DNA of 35,496 bases from Niabella sp. GTDB lineage: Bacteria > Bacteroidota > Bacteroidia > Chitinophagales > Chitinophagaceae. The translations under genes and the position numbers were made by a program. Below, one piece after another: positions 8,857-17,637 of the stretch. How positions within the stretch are numbered: the first letter of the stretch is position 1; each line of letters opens with the position of its first letter. A model generated the notes under the pieces. The model saw only the letters and a list, made by a program, of their open reading frames with translations, searched no databases and was not told the DNA's origin. The stretch spans positions 1-35,496 of the forward strand of contig JAPUDO010000122.1 in NCBI GenBank assembly GCA_027493055.1, read 5' to 3'.

Positions 8857-11800
8857 ATGAGCATCAGGGTGCACTTTATATTATGGACCATCTTGTATTT
8901 TGGTAACGTTGGTTTTGCCCGGGATGCCGGAACAAACTACCAGGAACCCATTTGTATTAACAGGGACTGGACATTTAACTATTTCCCTGAAAATGACGAG
9001 CCGGTTTTTTCAGCAAAGCATGATTTTGATGATAAAAAATGGGCAGCTGTTGCGCTACCTCATACATGGTCGGTATATGAGACCACCAGGGAGCTGCATC
9101 CCTTTATCTTAAACCCATCTGAGCAGGACGACCCGTATTGGTGGAAAGGGTGGGGCTGTTATCGGAAAAGGATGTTTTTAGGGGCAGGGTTGAAAGAGAA
9201 AAAAGTGTTCCTGGAGTTTGATGGAGTTCAAAAATATGCTCGCGTTTATGTTAACGGAAAATTTGTTGCTGATCACAAAGGAGGATTTACTTCTTTTTCA
9301 GTAGATATTTCTGATCATCTGAATCTTAACCGGGAGAACTTAATAGTTGTTATGGTAAGCAACCAGCGAAATGATGTGTATAAAATTCCCCCCATGACTG
9401 CAGGAAACTGGAATCTTTATGGTGGCATTTACAGAAGTGTAAGGCTGGTTTTAAAAAACCGGGTGTTTATTCCTTTCCAGGGAAGTGCAGATCATGAAGG
9501 CGGGTCCTTTATTACAACCTCAAACGAAAGTTATGACAGCGCCAACCTGAGTATAAAGACATTTGTGAAAAATGAATCTGCTGTTTCCCAAAAATGCACA
9601 CTGGAAATAAGTATTCTCGGGCCATCAGGAAACCTGGTAGAAACCATCCGGAAAGAGCAGGATCTTCCTGTTGGAACACTTGAAACTTTTGTTGAAAGAA
9701 CGGTGCTGAAAAAACCTCAATTGTGGTCTCCTGAAGCGCCGCATCTCTATAAAGCTGTGATTTCAGTAATTGTAAACGGAAAGCTTTCGGATACCTATCA
9801 AAGCCATTTTGGTGTAAGATGGTACAGGTGGGATAAGAAAGAGAACGCACTTTATCTCAATGATCAGAAAGTTAATATTAAAGGTACTAACAGGCACCAG
9901 GAATATCCGTGGTTAGGTGATGCTATACCCCGGTTCATAACAACATCGGATATGCTGGACATCAGAGTAAATCTGGGGCATAATTTTATGAGAGCAGGCC
10001 ACTATATCAATGATCCGTATTTATATCATTTAGCAGATAGCCTTGGGGTTATTATGGTAGAGGAAGTACCGAATATAAAGAGCATTGATTTTAGCGAAGA
10101 AGTTCAGGAACAGAATGTGAGGGAAATGATCAGGAGGGATAGGAATCACCCAAGCATATTATTTTGGAGCATGGGAAATGAGACATCGGATGCTGCAGAT
10201 TCTAGGTGGGCGTTGGAGGAAGACTCGACCCGGATCATTCATCTTAGAAAAGGAGAGAACGGAGGTGCGTTTATTCAGCATACGCATGCGGATCTGGATC
10301 TTGAACAACTGCTGAGAGTAACCATCAGAGGGTGGTTTGACAGTTCTGATGCGCCAAAGGGGTTTTCGTCTACACCGGTTTCGGGCCAGGCTGCTGGTAA
10401 TGAAACCTGGCAATGGAGAAATGCAATGATAAAGGATGGAAGCACGAGAGGTATTTTAGGTGAAAACTGCTCGGCCTGGTTATATGCGGATCATGGATGC
10501 GACAGGGAGTATCAAAATGCGCCTTTAAAGCATGTGAACGCCAAGGGGTGGGTAGATGCTTACCGGGAGCCCAAATATATTTATTACCTGACGCAGGCGC
10601 TTTATACGGATCACCCGGTGGTTTATATCCACCCCGATACATGGCGGGCTAAATACCTGGATCAGGATAAAGATATTACTGTGGATTCAAACTGCGATGA
10701 AATTGAGCTATTTGTAGATGGCGTTTCAAAAGGAAAATTAAGTCCTTTAGGTAAGGCTTTCCCTACAGTTACTTTTAAAAATATTGTAGTATCGGGATAT
10801 GAGTTGAAGGCTGTTGGGACTAAAAAAGGCAAGAGATATGAGCATATTGTGCGTATGCCCGGAAAGGCATTCTGTATAGAACTGGAAACTAAACAAAGTA
10901 CCATCGTTGCAGACAGATCCGGGATAGCTTTAATCAGGGCAGTTATAAAAGATAATAAAGGAAATATTGTTACAGGTGCCGCTAACAAGCTTATCTGGAA
11001 TGTTTCCGGGCAGGGAACTTTGATAGGCGCGCCGGTATATGAATCTGATTTATCACGTGTAGAAGCGAACAGCGGATCGGGGTATACTGTTATCCCCGTG
11101 AGCAACCTGGTAAGGTCTACAAATGTTCCCGGAAAAATAACTATAGAAGTTTCTTCTCCTGGTTTAAAAGGCGGCACGCTAACGATACAAACCATAAAAA
11201 CCATTTCGCCTGGGTTGGCCGGTGTACGGCTTCCGGAGTTGTCGGATAGCGGGAGAGAAAAAGTGTCCAGGCGTTTTTTATCGGAAAGTATAGATTTTAT
11301 TTTGAAGATCAAGCCCATGGTAAGTGATAGGATGTTGAAGAAAGCTAACCATGAAGAATACGGGAAAACTATAGCATCTCTCATAGAAAAAGAGAATGAC
11401 AGGGTTGATAAAAAAGACACTGCGCTAAAAATTATTATCAGAAAGATCGCTAATTCTGTAGTAAACCAACAAGGGGAACTGGTTGCTGATGACTACAATT
11501 TCTTCGTGTCCCGATACAATCAGTTTATAACGCTGAAGAAGTTGATAGAAAGCCGGAATTTTCATGTTACTTATGAAGACCTGCTAAAAAGATACTATCA
11601 GAACAGCCTTATTAGAAACGATGATCAGACAGTGGATTTTCCTGAGATTTTCCAGGTTATTAAAAGCACACCTTCACGTATGCTCGCTTTGAGAGTCAGC
11701 AATCCCACGGATGAGCATATCAAAGGAACTATTGAAAAAGAATCACTAACTCATAGTGCTGCTATTTATGAACGTTCTTTCAGGGAAGCAATAAACGTAT

Positions 11801-11988
11801 TGTATCCTGGTATGCTGGCATTGGACAAAGATATGCAGGGGCGGATCCTGAATTACCTGGTAAAAATTAATCCTCAACTCGTGTTAGATGGAGACCTGAT
11901 TGTTCAACCTGATACTTCAGGTTTGATAAAGGAAGATGCTGTAATGGCCTTTATACCTGATTTTGACTATTTAAAATCATTGAAATAG
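8857..11988 (+). CDS. GH2 family beta-glycosidase with long C-terminal extension
   Basis: This 1043-residue secreted GH2 enzyme probably removes a beta-linked galactose, glucuronic acid or mannose; the exact sugar cannot be read from sequence. It has a signal peptide ending GFAR (about 1-22), an N-terminal sugar-binding domain with PHTWSVYE and WGCYRKR, an immunoglobulin-like domain (about 215-320), and a TIM barrel beginning at NIKGTNRHQEYPWLGD. Acid/base Glu442 lies in FWSMGNETSD and the putative nucleophile Glu536 in RGILGENCSAW. A DUF4982-like and an Ig-like domain follow (to about 775). Beyond about 785 lies an extra, mostly helical tail of roughly 260 residues not usual in GH2 enzymes. 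It starts 22 bases after the previous gene and lies 70 bases before susC1, within the HTCS-side operon. Confidence 0.9.
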   Translation: MSIRVHFILWTILYFGNVGFARDAGTNYQEPICINRDWTFNYFPENDEPVFSAKHDFDDKKWAAVALPHTWSVYETTRELHPFILNPSEQDDPYWWKGWGCYRKRMFLGAGLKEKKVFLEFDGVQKYARVYVNGKFVADHKGGFTSFSVDISDHLNLNRENLIVVMVSNQRNDVYKIPPMTAGNWNLYGGIYRSVRLVLKNRVFIPFQGSADHEGGSFITTSNESYDSANLSIKTFVKNESAVSQKCTLEISILGPSGNLVETIRKEQDLPVGTLETFVERTVLKKPQLWSPEAPHLYKAVISVIVNGKLSDTYQSHFGVRWYRWDKKENALYLNDQKVNIKGTNRHQEYPWLGDAIPRFITTSDMLDIRVNLGHNFMRAGHYINDPYLYHLADSLGVIMVEEVPNIKSIDFSEEVQEQNVREMIRRDRNHPSILFWSMGNETSDAADSRWALEEDSTRIIHLRKGENGGAFIQHTHADLDLEQLLRVTIRGWFDSSDAPKGFSSTPVSGQAAGNETWQWRNAMIKDGSTRGILGENCSAWLYADHGCDREYQNAPLKHVNAKGWVDAYREPKYIYYLTQALYTDHPVVYIHPDTWRAKYLDQDKDITVDSNCDEIELFVDGVSKGKLSPLGKAFPTVTFKNIVVSGYELKAVGTKKGKRYEHIVRMPGKAFCIELETKQSTIVADRSGIALIRAVIKDNKGNIVTGAANKLIWNVSGQGTLIGAPVYESDLSRVEANSGSGYTVIPVSNLVRSTNVPGKITIEVSSPGLKGGTLTIQTIKTISPGLAGVRLPELSDSGREKVSRRFLSESIDFILKIKPMVSDRMLKKANHEEYGKTIASLIEKENDRVDKKDTALKIIIRKIANSVVNQQGELVADDYNFFVSRYNQFITLKKLIESRNFHVTYEDLLKRYYQNSLIRNDDQTVDFPEIFQVIKSTPSRMLALRVSNPTDEHIKGTIEKESLTHSAAIYERSFREAINVLYPGMLALDKDMQGRILNYLVKINPQLVLDGDLIVQPDTSGLIKEDAVMAFIPDFDYLKSLK

Positions 11989-12058
11989 TAGCGTTGATAT
12001 TAAATAACGATATACAAACAGCTTAACGGTTAAAATTTCAAAGAAAAATAAAACAAAT

Positions 12059-15055
12059 ATGAAAAGTATTAAAAGATCCCTGAAAGCAGGGATGATGACG
12101 ATGCTGCTTATATTCCTGTGCTGTTATAGCCTTTATAGCCAGGACAAAAGAGTAATTAAAGGCGTTGTAAGAGCTGAAAACGGATACGTCGTTTCGGGTG
12201 TAACGATTAGCGTAAAAGGAACTAACCAGTCGGTGATGTCAGGTAATGATGGGTATTATGAAATTTCTCCCAATGTAACATCTGGAGTTCTTTTGTTTTC
12301 ATCAAAAGGTTATATGAGCAAGGATATTGTGTTTGATGCTGCAACTACAAGCATCGATGTATCGCTTGTTATAGAGAACCTGGAATTAGATCCTATAGTT
12401 GTTGTTGGGTATGGCACAATGCGGAAAAGCGACCTGACGGGCTCTGTTTCCTCGGTTACTTCCAGAGATCTCAAGGCTGTTCCGCTAACTAATCTTTCCC
12501 AGGGTTTACAGGGGAGAGCTCCGGGTGTAATGGTGCGTCAGACAGATGCTGCTCCAGGTGGAAATGTTAGTATAAGAGTAAGAGGAGGAAATTCCATTAC
12601 GGCAGGAAATGATGTTCTTTATGTGGTAGATGGATTTGTAGGCGTGGATAACATCAACAATATTAATCCGCAGGATATTGAAAGCATTGATATTTTAAAA
12701 GATGCTTCCGCTACAGCCATTTATGGGGCAAGAGCTTCCAATGGTGTAGTATTAGTTACCACTAAACGGGGCAAAACCGGGAAAACAATGGTAGATTTTG
12801 ATGGATATGTAGGTACTCAAAGTTTTGTGAACCGGCTGAATCTTATGAACTCAGAACAGTATTTAACATTCCTGAAGGAGGCAAGAGGTGCGAATACCTC
12901 GAATGAGGAATTGACGGAAGACTGGCGGCTTAAAGGAAATGAAAGTATTAACACCGACTGGCAGGATGCCATTCTCAGGAATGCACTGATCCAAAATTAC
13001 AGTCTTCGTTTTTCGGGAGGTACTGACAAAACAAAGTATATGGTATCCGGAGAGTATTTTAATCAGGAAGGAATAGTTATTGGATCGGGATTTAAAAGGC
13101 TGGCATTAAGAAGTAATCTTGATTTTGCTGTCAGTAAAAAGATCAACTTTGGTTTAAACCTTGCAATAAGTAATGGAAATCAAAGCACAAGTAATCCTTT
13201 ATTTGCTGTGGGACAGGCACCTCCCACACTTCCTTTGGATTATGTAGGCATTAATCCGTATGATGCGGAAAGAAAGCGATTTGTAAACCCTTATATAGAA
13301 GCGACTAATAACTTTAATGAAAACAAAAGATTAAAACTGCTTGGAAACATTGTAGGAAGTTACCAGATTACTCCGGAGCTGACGTGGCGTTCTACACTTG
13401 GACTTGATATGACGTACCGGGTATCAAATGCTTATGCTAATAAAAAAACAGGAAGCGGAATGGCATTGGAAGGCGGTTTGTCTGGCAGCGCCAGCGCCAC
13501 AAGAGGTCAATATACAGACATATTAAATGAAAATACGCTTACATATAATAAAACATTCAATCAACATCATTTGCTGAATGTTGTTGCGGGATTTACCCTT
13601 CAGGCATTAGAGAATGAGTCTCTTTCGGTTTCCGATAAAAACTTTGAAATTGATGAATTATCCTACTATAATATTGGTAAGTCCGATCCGGGAAGGGATC
13701 AACTAAATGCCGGGTTATCGTATAACAACGAAGGATTGGTTTCTTATCTGGGCAGGGTGAACTATGCCTTAAAAAATCGTTATTTACTTACTGTTAGTTC
13801 AAGAATTGACGGATCATCAAAATTCGGTGCCAACAACCGCTACGCTTTTTTCCCGTCAGGAGCACTTGCATGGAGGATCTCGTCAGAGCCTTTTATGAGC
13901 CATGTTCGCTGGATAAATAATTTTAAACTCCGGACCAGCCTGGGCGTTACCGGGAACCAGGGTATTTCGCCTTATTCAAAACAGGCCACTGTTTCAACCA
14001 GCCAAACGGCATTTGGAACTTCATACAGGCAAAGCTCGCTGGCAAATCCAAATCTGAAATGGGAAACCACTCGTCAATTGGATCTGGGGGTGGATATGGA
14101 CATATTTGACAGAACCATTTCGCTGACTGCTGATTATTATTATAAAAGAACCAAAGACTTGCTGTTTACCAGGGCATTATCAGGTTCTACAGGATTTGGT
14201 AGTAACCTTGAGAATTTTGGTGAGATACAGAATAAAGGGTTAGAGCTTGCTTTGAGCTATAAAAAAGTTTTTGGCGATTTCAATGTGAATACTTCGCTGA
14301 ACTATAGCTTCAACAGGTCAAAGATAATCGACTTGCCGGTTGACCGGGTATTTTCTAATGGACTTATCCTTTTAGAAGGACAACCGGTAGGACTCTTTTA
14401 CGGTTTGAAGAACGATGGTATAATTTTTCCGGAAGATCTGGATGGGCTTTATACGTCAACCCTTCGTTCACAAAGGGCCGGAGAGTTAAAATTTGTTGAT
14501 ATAGACGGAAATGGCATTTTGGATGGAGACAAAGACAGAACAATCATAGGGAATCCCAATCCTAAATTCATTTATGGCTGGAGTAATACGCTTGGATATA
14601 AAAATCTTGAGCTTTCATTCTTTATACAAGGAGTTTATGGTAATGATATTTATTACAGCAATTACGAGTTTATGGATTTGCTGGGTACCCGTGGCCGGAA
14701 TGTTTTTGCGGAATTGGCAGATCCCTCTTTGGTTTATCCATCTCCGGGAGCCATATATCCGCAAATAGGATATGCTATTGAAGATGCTGCCAACTCATCA
14801 CAGATCAAAGATGGGTCATATCTGAGATTCAGGAATATTACCTTAAGCTATAACCTGCCCCAAAAGTTAATATCAGGTATTAAAGCGCGAAATGCACGGC
14901 TTTATATCAGTGCGAATAATATGTTCACATTCACAAAGTACTTTGGTCTTGATCCGGAAATATCCGGATCAGGCACCTTATTAAATGGGTACGACAACGG
15001 AAGTAGTTATCCTGCTTCTAAATCAATCTTAATAGGTATCAATCTTTCACTGTAA
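12059..15055 (+). CDS. SusC-like TonB-dependent outer-membrane transporter, pair 1 (no STN domain)
   Basis: This 998-residue outer-membrane barrel imports oligosaccharides using TonB energy, working with the SusD lipoprotein encoded 11 bases downstream. Visible: a signal peptide ending YSQ (about 1-28); a carboxypeptidase-regulatory-like beta-sandwich with VIKGVVRAENGYVVSGVTI; a TonB-box-like DPIVVVGYGTMRKSDLTGSV (about 112-131); and a plug domain with LQGRAPGVMV and ILKDASATAIYGARASNGVV, the SusC signature. A 22-stranded barrel follows, ending in the aromatic/hydrophobic pattern IGINLSL. The calcium-loop-like VDIDGNGILDGDKD found in many SusC proteins is present. There is no STN domain after the signal peptide, which fits control by the HTCS rather than by the sigma/FecR pair. 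Length is normal. Confidence 0.96.
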   Translation: MKSIKRSLKAGMMTMLLIFLCCYSLYSQDKRVIKGVVRAENGYVVSGVTISVKGTNQSVMSGNDGYYEISPNVTSGVLLFSSKGYMSKDIVFDAATTSIDVSLVIENLELDPIVVVGYGTMRKSDLTGSVSSVTSRDLKAVPLTNLSQGLQGRAPGVMVRQTDAAPGGNVSIRVRGGNSITAGNDVLYVVDGFVGVDNINNINPQDIESIDILKDASATAIYGARASNGVVLVTTKRGKTGKTMVDFDGYVGTQSFVNRLNLMNSEQYLTFLKEARGANTSNEELTEDWRLKGNESINTDWQDAILRNALIQNYSLRFSGGTDKTKYMVSGEYFNQEGIVIGSGFKRLALRSNLDFAVSKKINFGLNLAISNGNQSTSNPLFAVGQAPPTLPLDYVGINPYDAERKRFVNPYIEATNNFNENKRLKLLGNIVGSYQITPELTWRSTLGLDMTYRVSNAYANKKTGSGMALEGGLSGSASATRGQYTDILNENTLTYNKTFNQHHLLNVVAGFTLQALENESLSVSDKNFEIDELSYYNIGKSDPGRDQLNAGLSYNNEGLVSYLGRVNYALKNRYLLTVSSRIDGSSKFGANNRYAFFPSGALAWRISSEPFMSHVRWINNFKLRTSLGVTGNQGISPYSKQATVSTSQTAFGTSYRQSSLANPNLKWETTRQLDLGVDMDIFDRTISLTADYYYKRTKDLLFTRALSGSTGFGSNLENFGEIQNKGLELALSYKKVFGDFNVNTSLNYSFNRSKIIDLPVDRVFSNGLILLEGQPVGLFYGLKNDGIIFPEDLDGLYTSTLRSQRAGELKFVDIDGNGILDGDKDRTIIGNPNPKFIYGWSNTLGYKNLELSFFIQGVYGNDIYYSNYEFMDLLGTRGRNVFAELADPSLVYPSPGAIYPQIGYAIEDAANSSQIKDGSYLRFRNITLSYNLPQKLISGIKARNARLYISANNMFTFTKYFGLDPEISGSGTLLNGYDNGSSYPASKSILIGINLSL

Positions 15056-15066
15056 AATGATAAAAG

Positions 15067-16593
15067 ATGAAATTTTTTCCAGTTAAAAAGTTAGCATGTG
15101 CTTCCCTGGTTGTGCTCATGCTTAGTTCCTGCTTTAAAAATATTTTAGAAGAAAAGAACAAATCGGCCTACCCCTTATCTGCAGTAGACGGTAAAGCGCT
15201 TATTGTTGATGCTTACGATAAGATGGCCGCCATTGCGTCAGACAGGCAATGGTACCTGATGACCGAGACCGCATCCGATAACTGCAATTTTATTGGATCC
15301 AATGCGAGAAGGCGGCAGTTTATGAGCGCAAGAGTTGATCCCGGAAATACAGAGGTGTCCTCTATTTGGGATATTCTTTACGGTGGCGTCTCCAGCGCCA
15401 ACACTGTGTTGTCAAAAATAGATTCTTCTTTTATGAATGAAGAAGAAAGCCTGAGAATTCAGGGAGAGGCAAGATTTTTAAGGGCATTTAATATGTTCTC
15501 GCTTGTAAGGTTTTTTGGAGATGTTCCTATGCCACTTAAGCCGGCACAACCTGGAGATCCCATAAATCCCAAAGCTAGCGCCCTTACTATTTTTAAACAG
15601 GTGATCGAAGACCTGAAATTTGCCGGGAATGTACTGCCGGAGTCTTATGATGGTCAGAGCAGGGGACGGGCAACGGTTCATGCAGCAAGAGCTTTGCTGG
15701 GCAAGGTTTTTTTAACAAGAGCGTCCAGCGCGAAATACAACGAAGCTTTGAATTACGGGGGTACTTCAGCAGACTATGATTCAGCAAAAGTCTACCTTAC
15801 AAAGGTTGTTGATGCGTCTCCACACTCTTTGCTGGCCAATTATAGCGATAACTTTAATATCCTCACTGAAAATAATGCAGAAGCCATTTTTTACATTAAG
15901 TGTCTGGCTAACGGAGCATATCGCAATAAGAACAGGGGAGCGGCAGATTGGGCAGCAAATCCTAACTTGTATGGAGGTAATTCCTATGCACAAACCGCTT
16001 TAACGAAAGATTTGTTAGCGTTGTTTTCAACTTCCGATAGCAGGAAACAGCTTATTGTACAGGGACCCTACACTACGGTACAGGGACAAACTTATCAAAC
16101 AACAGTTTATAGCCGGAATGGCAATGCCTCCTATGGCAACTTAATTTTTTCCTGGAAGTTTTTGGATAGTCAAAACCCCGCTGCTGATGGAGGTGTAGGA
16201 GAGGGATTTCAATTGGGGGGTGTTGACTATCCGGTTATAAGATTTGCAGATGTTTTGTTAATGCTGGCCGAAGCCAAATACGAAACAGGGGATGCGGATG
16301 CTTTACAGGTTTTGAATAATGTCAGGAAGCGAGCCAATACCGGTAACCTTTCAGGCATATCACTTGCAGAGATTATGAAAGAGAGAAGACGGGAGCTTTA
16401 CCTGGAAGGCCATAGATGGTTTGACCTGGTAAGAACAGGCACCCTGAAAGAGCGCGTAGAAGAAGCTGCTCAGACAGAGGGACCATTGATTCATTATGAC
16501 GCTTCCGTTGTTGTTGATCTTCCTAAGGAATATGTATTCCCCATCCCTCAAAGAGAAGTGGATCTGGGTATACCTCAGAATCAGGGTTATTGA
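15067..16593 (+). CDS. SusD-like starch-binding-type surface lipoprotein, pair 1
   Basis: This 508-residue RagB/SusD-family lipoprotein is the lid of the SusC1 transporter and binds the glycan at the cell surface. It has a lipoprotein signal with lipobox MLSSC and lipidated Cys22, and tetratricopeptide-like helices in the N-terminal half (GEARFLRAFNMFSLVRFFGD is typical). The SusD C-terminal signature is complete: EIMKERRRELYLEGHRWFDL followed by YVFPIPQREVDLGIPQNQGY-type ending. Only 11 bases separate it from susC1, so the two are cotranscribed. It is the last gene of the HTCS-side operon, and the next plus-strand frame is a truncated regulator. Binding specificity cannot be read from sequence. 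Confidence 0.96.
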   Translation: MKFFPVKKLACASLVVLMLSSCFKNILEEKNKSAYPLSAVDGKALIVDAYDKMAAIASDRQWYLMTETASDNCNFIGSNARRRQFMSARVDPGNTEVSSIWDILYGGVSSANTVLSKIDSSFMNEEESLRIQGEARFLRAFNMFSLVRFFGDVPMPLKPAQPGDPINPKASALTIFKQVIEDLKFAGNVLPESYDGQSRGRATVHAARALLGKVFLTRASSAKYNEALNYGGTSADYDSAKVYLTKVVDASPHSLLANYSDNFNILTENNAEAIFYIKCLANGAYRNKNRGAADWAANPNLYGGNSYAQTALTKDLLALFSTSDSRKQLIVQGPYTTVQGQTYQTTVYSRNGNASYGNLIFSWKFLDSQNPAADGGVGEGFQLGGVDYPVIRFADVLLMLAEAKYETGDADALQVLNNVRKRANTGNLSGISLAEIMKERRRELYLEGHRWFDLVRTGTLKERVEEAAQTEGPLIHYDASVVVDLPKEYVFPIPQREVDLGIPQNQGY

Positions 16594-16619
16594 GTAGCAT
16601 CTTTGTTAGGAGCAGTGTT

Positions 16620-16627
16620 TATATTTG
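16620..16627 (+). promoter_or_regulatory. Putative -7 promoter box (TATATTTG)
   Basis: TATATTTG exactly fits the Bacteroidota -7 consensus TAnnTTTG and lies 69 bases before the truncated GntR start. The nearest upstream TTTG (16602-16605) leaves only a 14-base spacer, shorter than the usual 17-23, so the promoter is uncertain. Confidence 0.3.
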
Positions 16628-16692
16628 ATTAGCGATTTGAAAAATATACTAATGGAGTTGTTCCGCTCGTAAAAAGTTTGGAAAAGTGTAAA

Positions 16693-16747
16693 GTTTATGG
16701 GTCCTTTTAAAATTGTGTTCAATAAATGGGATAGGAAGGCTGATCAA
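16693..16747 (+). repeat. Direct repeat, copy 1 (start of GntR gene)
   Basis: These 55 bases are identical to 35442-35496, the last bases of the window. The match starts 4 bases before the ATG (gtttATG) and runs through codon 17. One base further upstream the two copies differ, and upstream sequence is unrelated. The right end of the repeat is unknown because copy 2 is cut by the window edge. Confidence 0.95.
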
Positions 16748-17128
16748 ATTGCTTGTGCCATAGCAACAGAAATTGAGAGGGGTAATATTTCTGCAGGTGA
16801 GCAGCTCCCCTCTATTAACAGGTTTAGTATATCTCATAAAGTAGCAAGAGATACGGTTGAAAAGGCTTATAGTATTTTAAAAAAGCAGGGTTTGGTAAGA
16901 TCCATCGCCGGCAAAGGTTATTTTACGGTTAAGAACAAATTAGTCAATGATAAAGCAATAGTTATTGTAAGCAGTATGAGTGGACATGAAGAAATATTGT
17001 GCAATACTTTAATTCAATATCTCAAAAAGGAATTAAATATTGATATCCGGCTGTATCAACATAATAGTAGCCGTCTGCAAAATTTGCTTGAAAATAGCCG
17101 GCTTATATATCAGCATTCTGCTTTATAG
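16697..17128 (+). CDS. Truncated GntR-family regulator (winged-helix domain plus short stump of sensor domain)
   Basis: This 143-residue product has an intact GntR winged-helix DNA-binding domain (about 8-75: DQIACAIATEIERGNI, then GEQLPSINRFSISHKVARDT, then KGYFTVKN). It continues into the first strands of a LacI/periplasmic-binding-like sensor (AIVIVSSMSGHEEI, then NIDIRLYQHNSSRLQNLLEN). Bacteroidota regulators of this architecture are usually about 330 residues or more. Here the frame stops after an unrelated-looking tail, SRLIYQHSAL. The break therefore falls near residue 133, and the effector pocket and most of the dimer interface are gone. Neighbouring frames just downstream do not restore the domain, so a deletion or rearrangement is likelier than a simple frameshift. 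Its first 51 bases equal those of the gene entering at 35446. It is most likely a decaying duplicate; a short DNA-binding product remains possible. Confidence 0.75.
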   Translation: MGPFKIVFNKWDRKADQIACAIATEIERGNISAGEQLPSINRFSISHKVARDTVEKAYSILKKQGLVRSIAGKGYFTVKNKLVNDKAIVIVSSMSGHEEILCNTLIQYLKKELNIDIRLYQHNSSRLQNLLENSRLIYQHSAL

Positions 17129-17293
17129 GTTTTTTTTTATAAGAAATGAATAAATTTAATGTTTAAACGATGATTTCAGCAGGATAGATTATAGGCGTCA
17201 GCGATTGTAATGGGATATAGTCTATGACGTTTTTTATATTTGACAAGCAATACTTACCTGTTTTGATTTTGCCTGGATTATTAGCTGATTTGT

Positions 17294-17307
17294 AATATTT
17301 AAATATT
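17294..17307. promoter_or_regulatory. 14-base perfect palindrome, possible operator
   Basis: AATATTTAAATATT is a perfect palindrome, flanked by GTA on the left and TTAC two bases to the right, giving an imperfect larger dyad. A second dyad, CTGAT-6 bases-ATCAG, follows at 17321-17336. Both lie upstream of the sigma-factor gene. In such AT-rich sequence chance palindromes are common. Confidence 0.25.
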
Positions 17308-17614
17308 GATTACATTTTAACTGATCACTTAATCAGCGCTATAAAGTGCTTAGAGAACGTATTTGAAGGACACCGGCGCAACATTGAGCCTTACACTGAA
17401 TAAAATTAGCCACTTGAATTAACTAAGAAATGTAAAGAACAAAATGTTTATGTAGGCAGCATTTTTACAGTTCTCCTCATAAAATTCCTACTTTGTGTTA
17501 CAGAACCTGAATTTCTATACAACATCTGTTAATATAATACCCACCATATAAAAACAGTCAACATAACTAATGCGCTCAATGGCATTAAATTATCTGAAAA
17601 AAGTCAGCTTTGGT

Positions 17615-17622
17615 TATTTTTG
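17615..17622 (+). promoter_or_regulatory. Putative -7 promoter box of the sigma-factor gene (TATTTTTG)
   Basis: TATTTTTG fits TAnnTTTG exactly and ends 15 bases before the ATG at 17638. It overlaps the alternative TTG start at 17620, so if real it rules that start out. No good TTTG -33 box is seen at the usual distance; TCTG at 17593-17596 is the closest. Confidence 0.35.
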
Positions 17623-17637
17623 CTATTTAAACAGCAA

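Larger units (their letters stand above)
17129..17637. other. Intergenic region without a convincing gene, upstream of the sigma factor
   Basis: This is 509 AT-rich bases. It contains a T9 run just after the GntR stub, a second TATATTTG (17235-17242), a 14-base palindrome (17294-17307) and a CTGAT/ATCAG dyad (17321-17336). It also has a stop-bounded open frame with no ATG at 17296-17403. That frame reads like protein near its end (VFEGHRRNIEPYTE), and the same frame is open upstream from an ATG at 17224 to a stop at 17293. It may be a relic of a deleted gene, or chance. The right end must carry the sigma-factor promoter. Confidence 0.5.

Noticed and set aside
10662-11420. Long open frame (252 codons) on the minus strand inside the GH2 gene
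   Set aside because: It lies fully antisense to a clearly coding, motif-rich GH2 protein, has no recognisable domain, and is best explained as a codon-bias shadow.
17620-17637. TTG at 17620 as start of the sigma factor
   Set aside because: It overlaps an exact TAnnTTTG box and adds only six residues outside the conserved domain; the ATG at 17638 is more likely.
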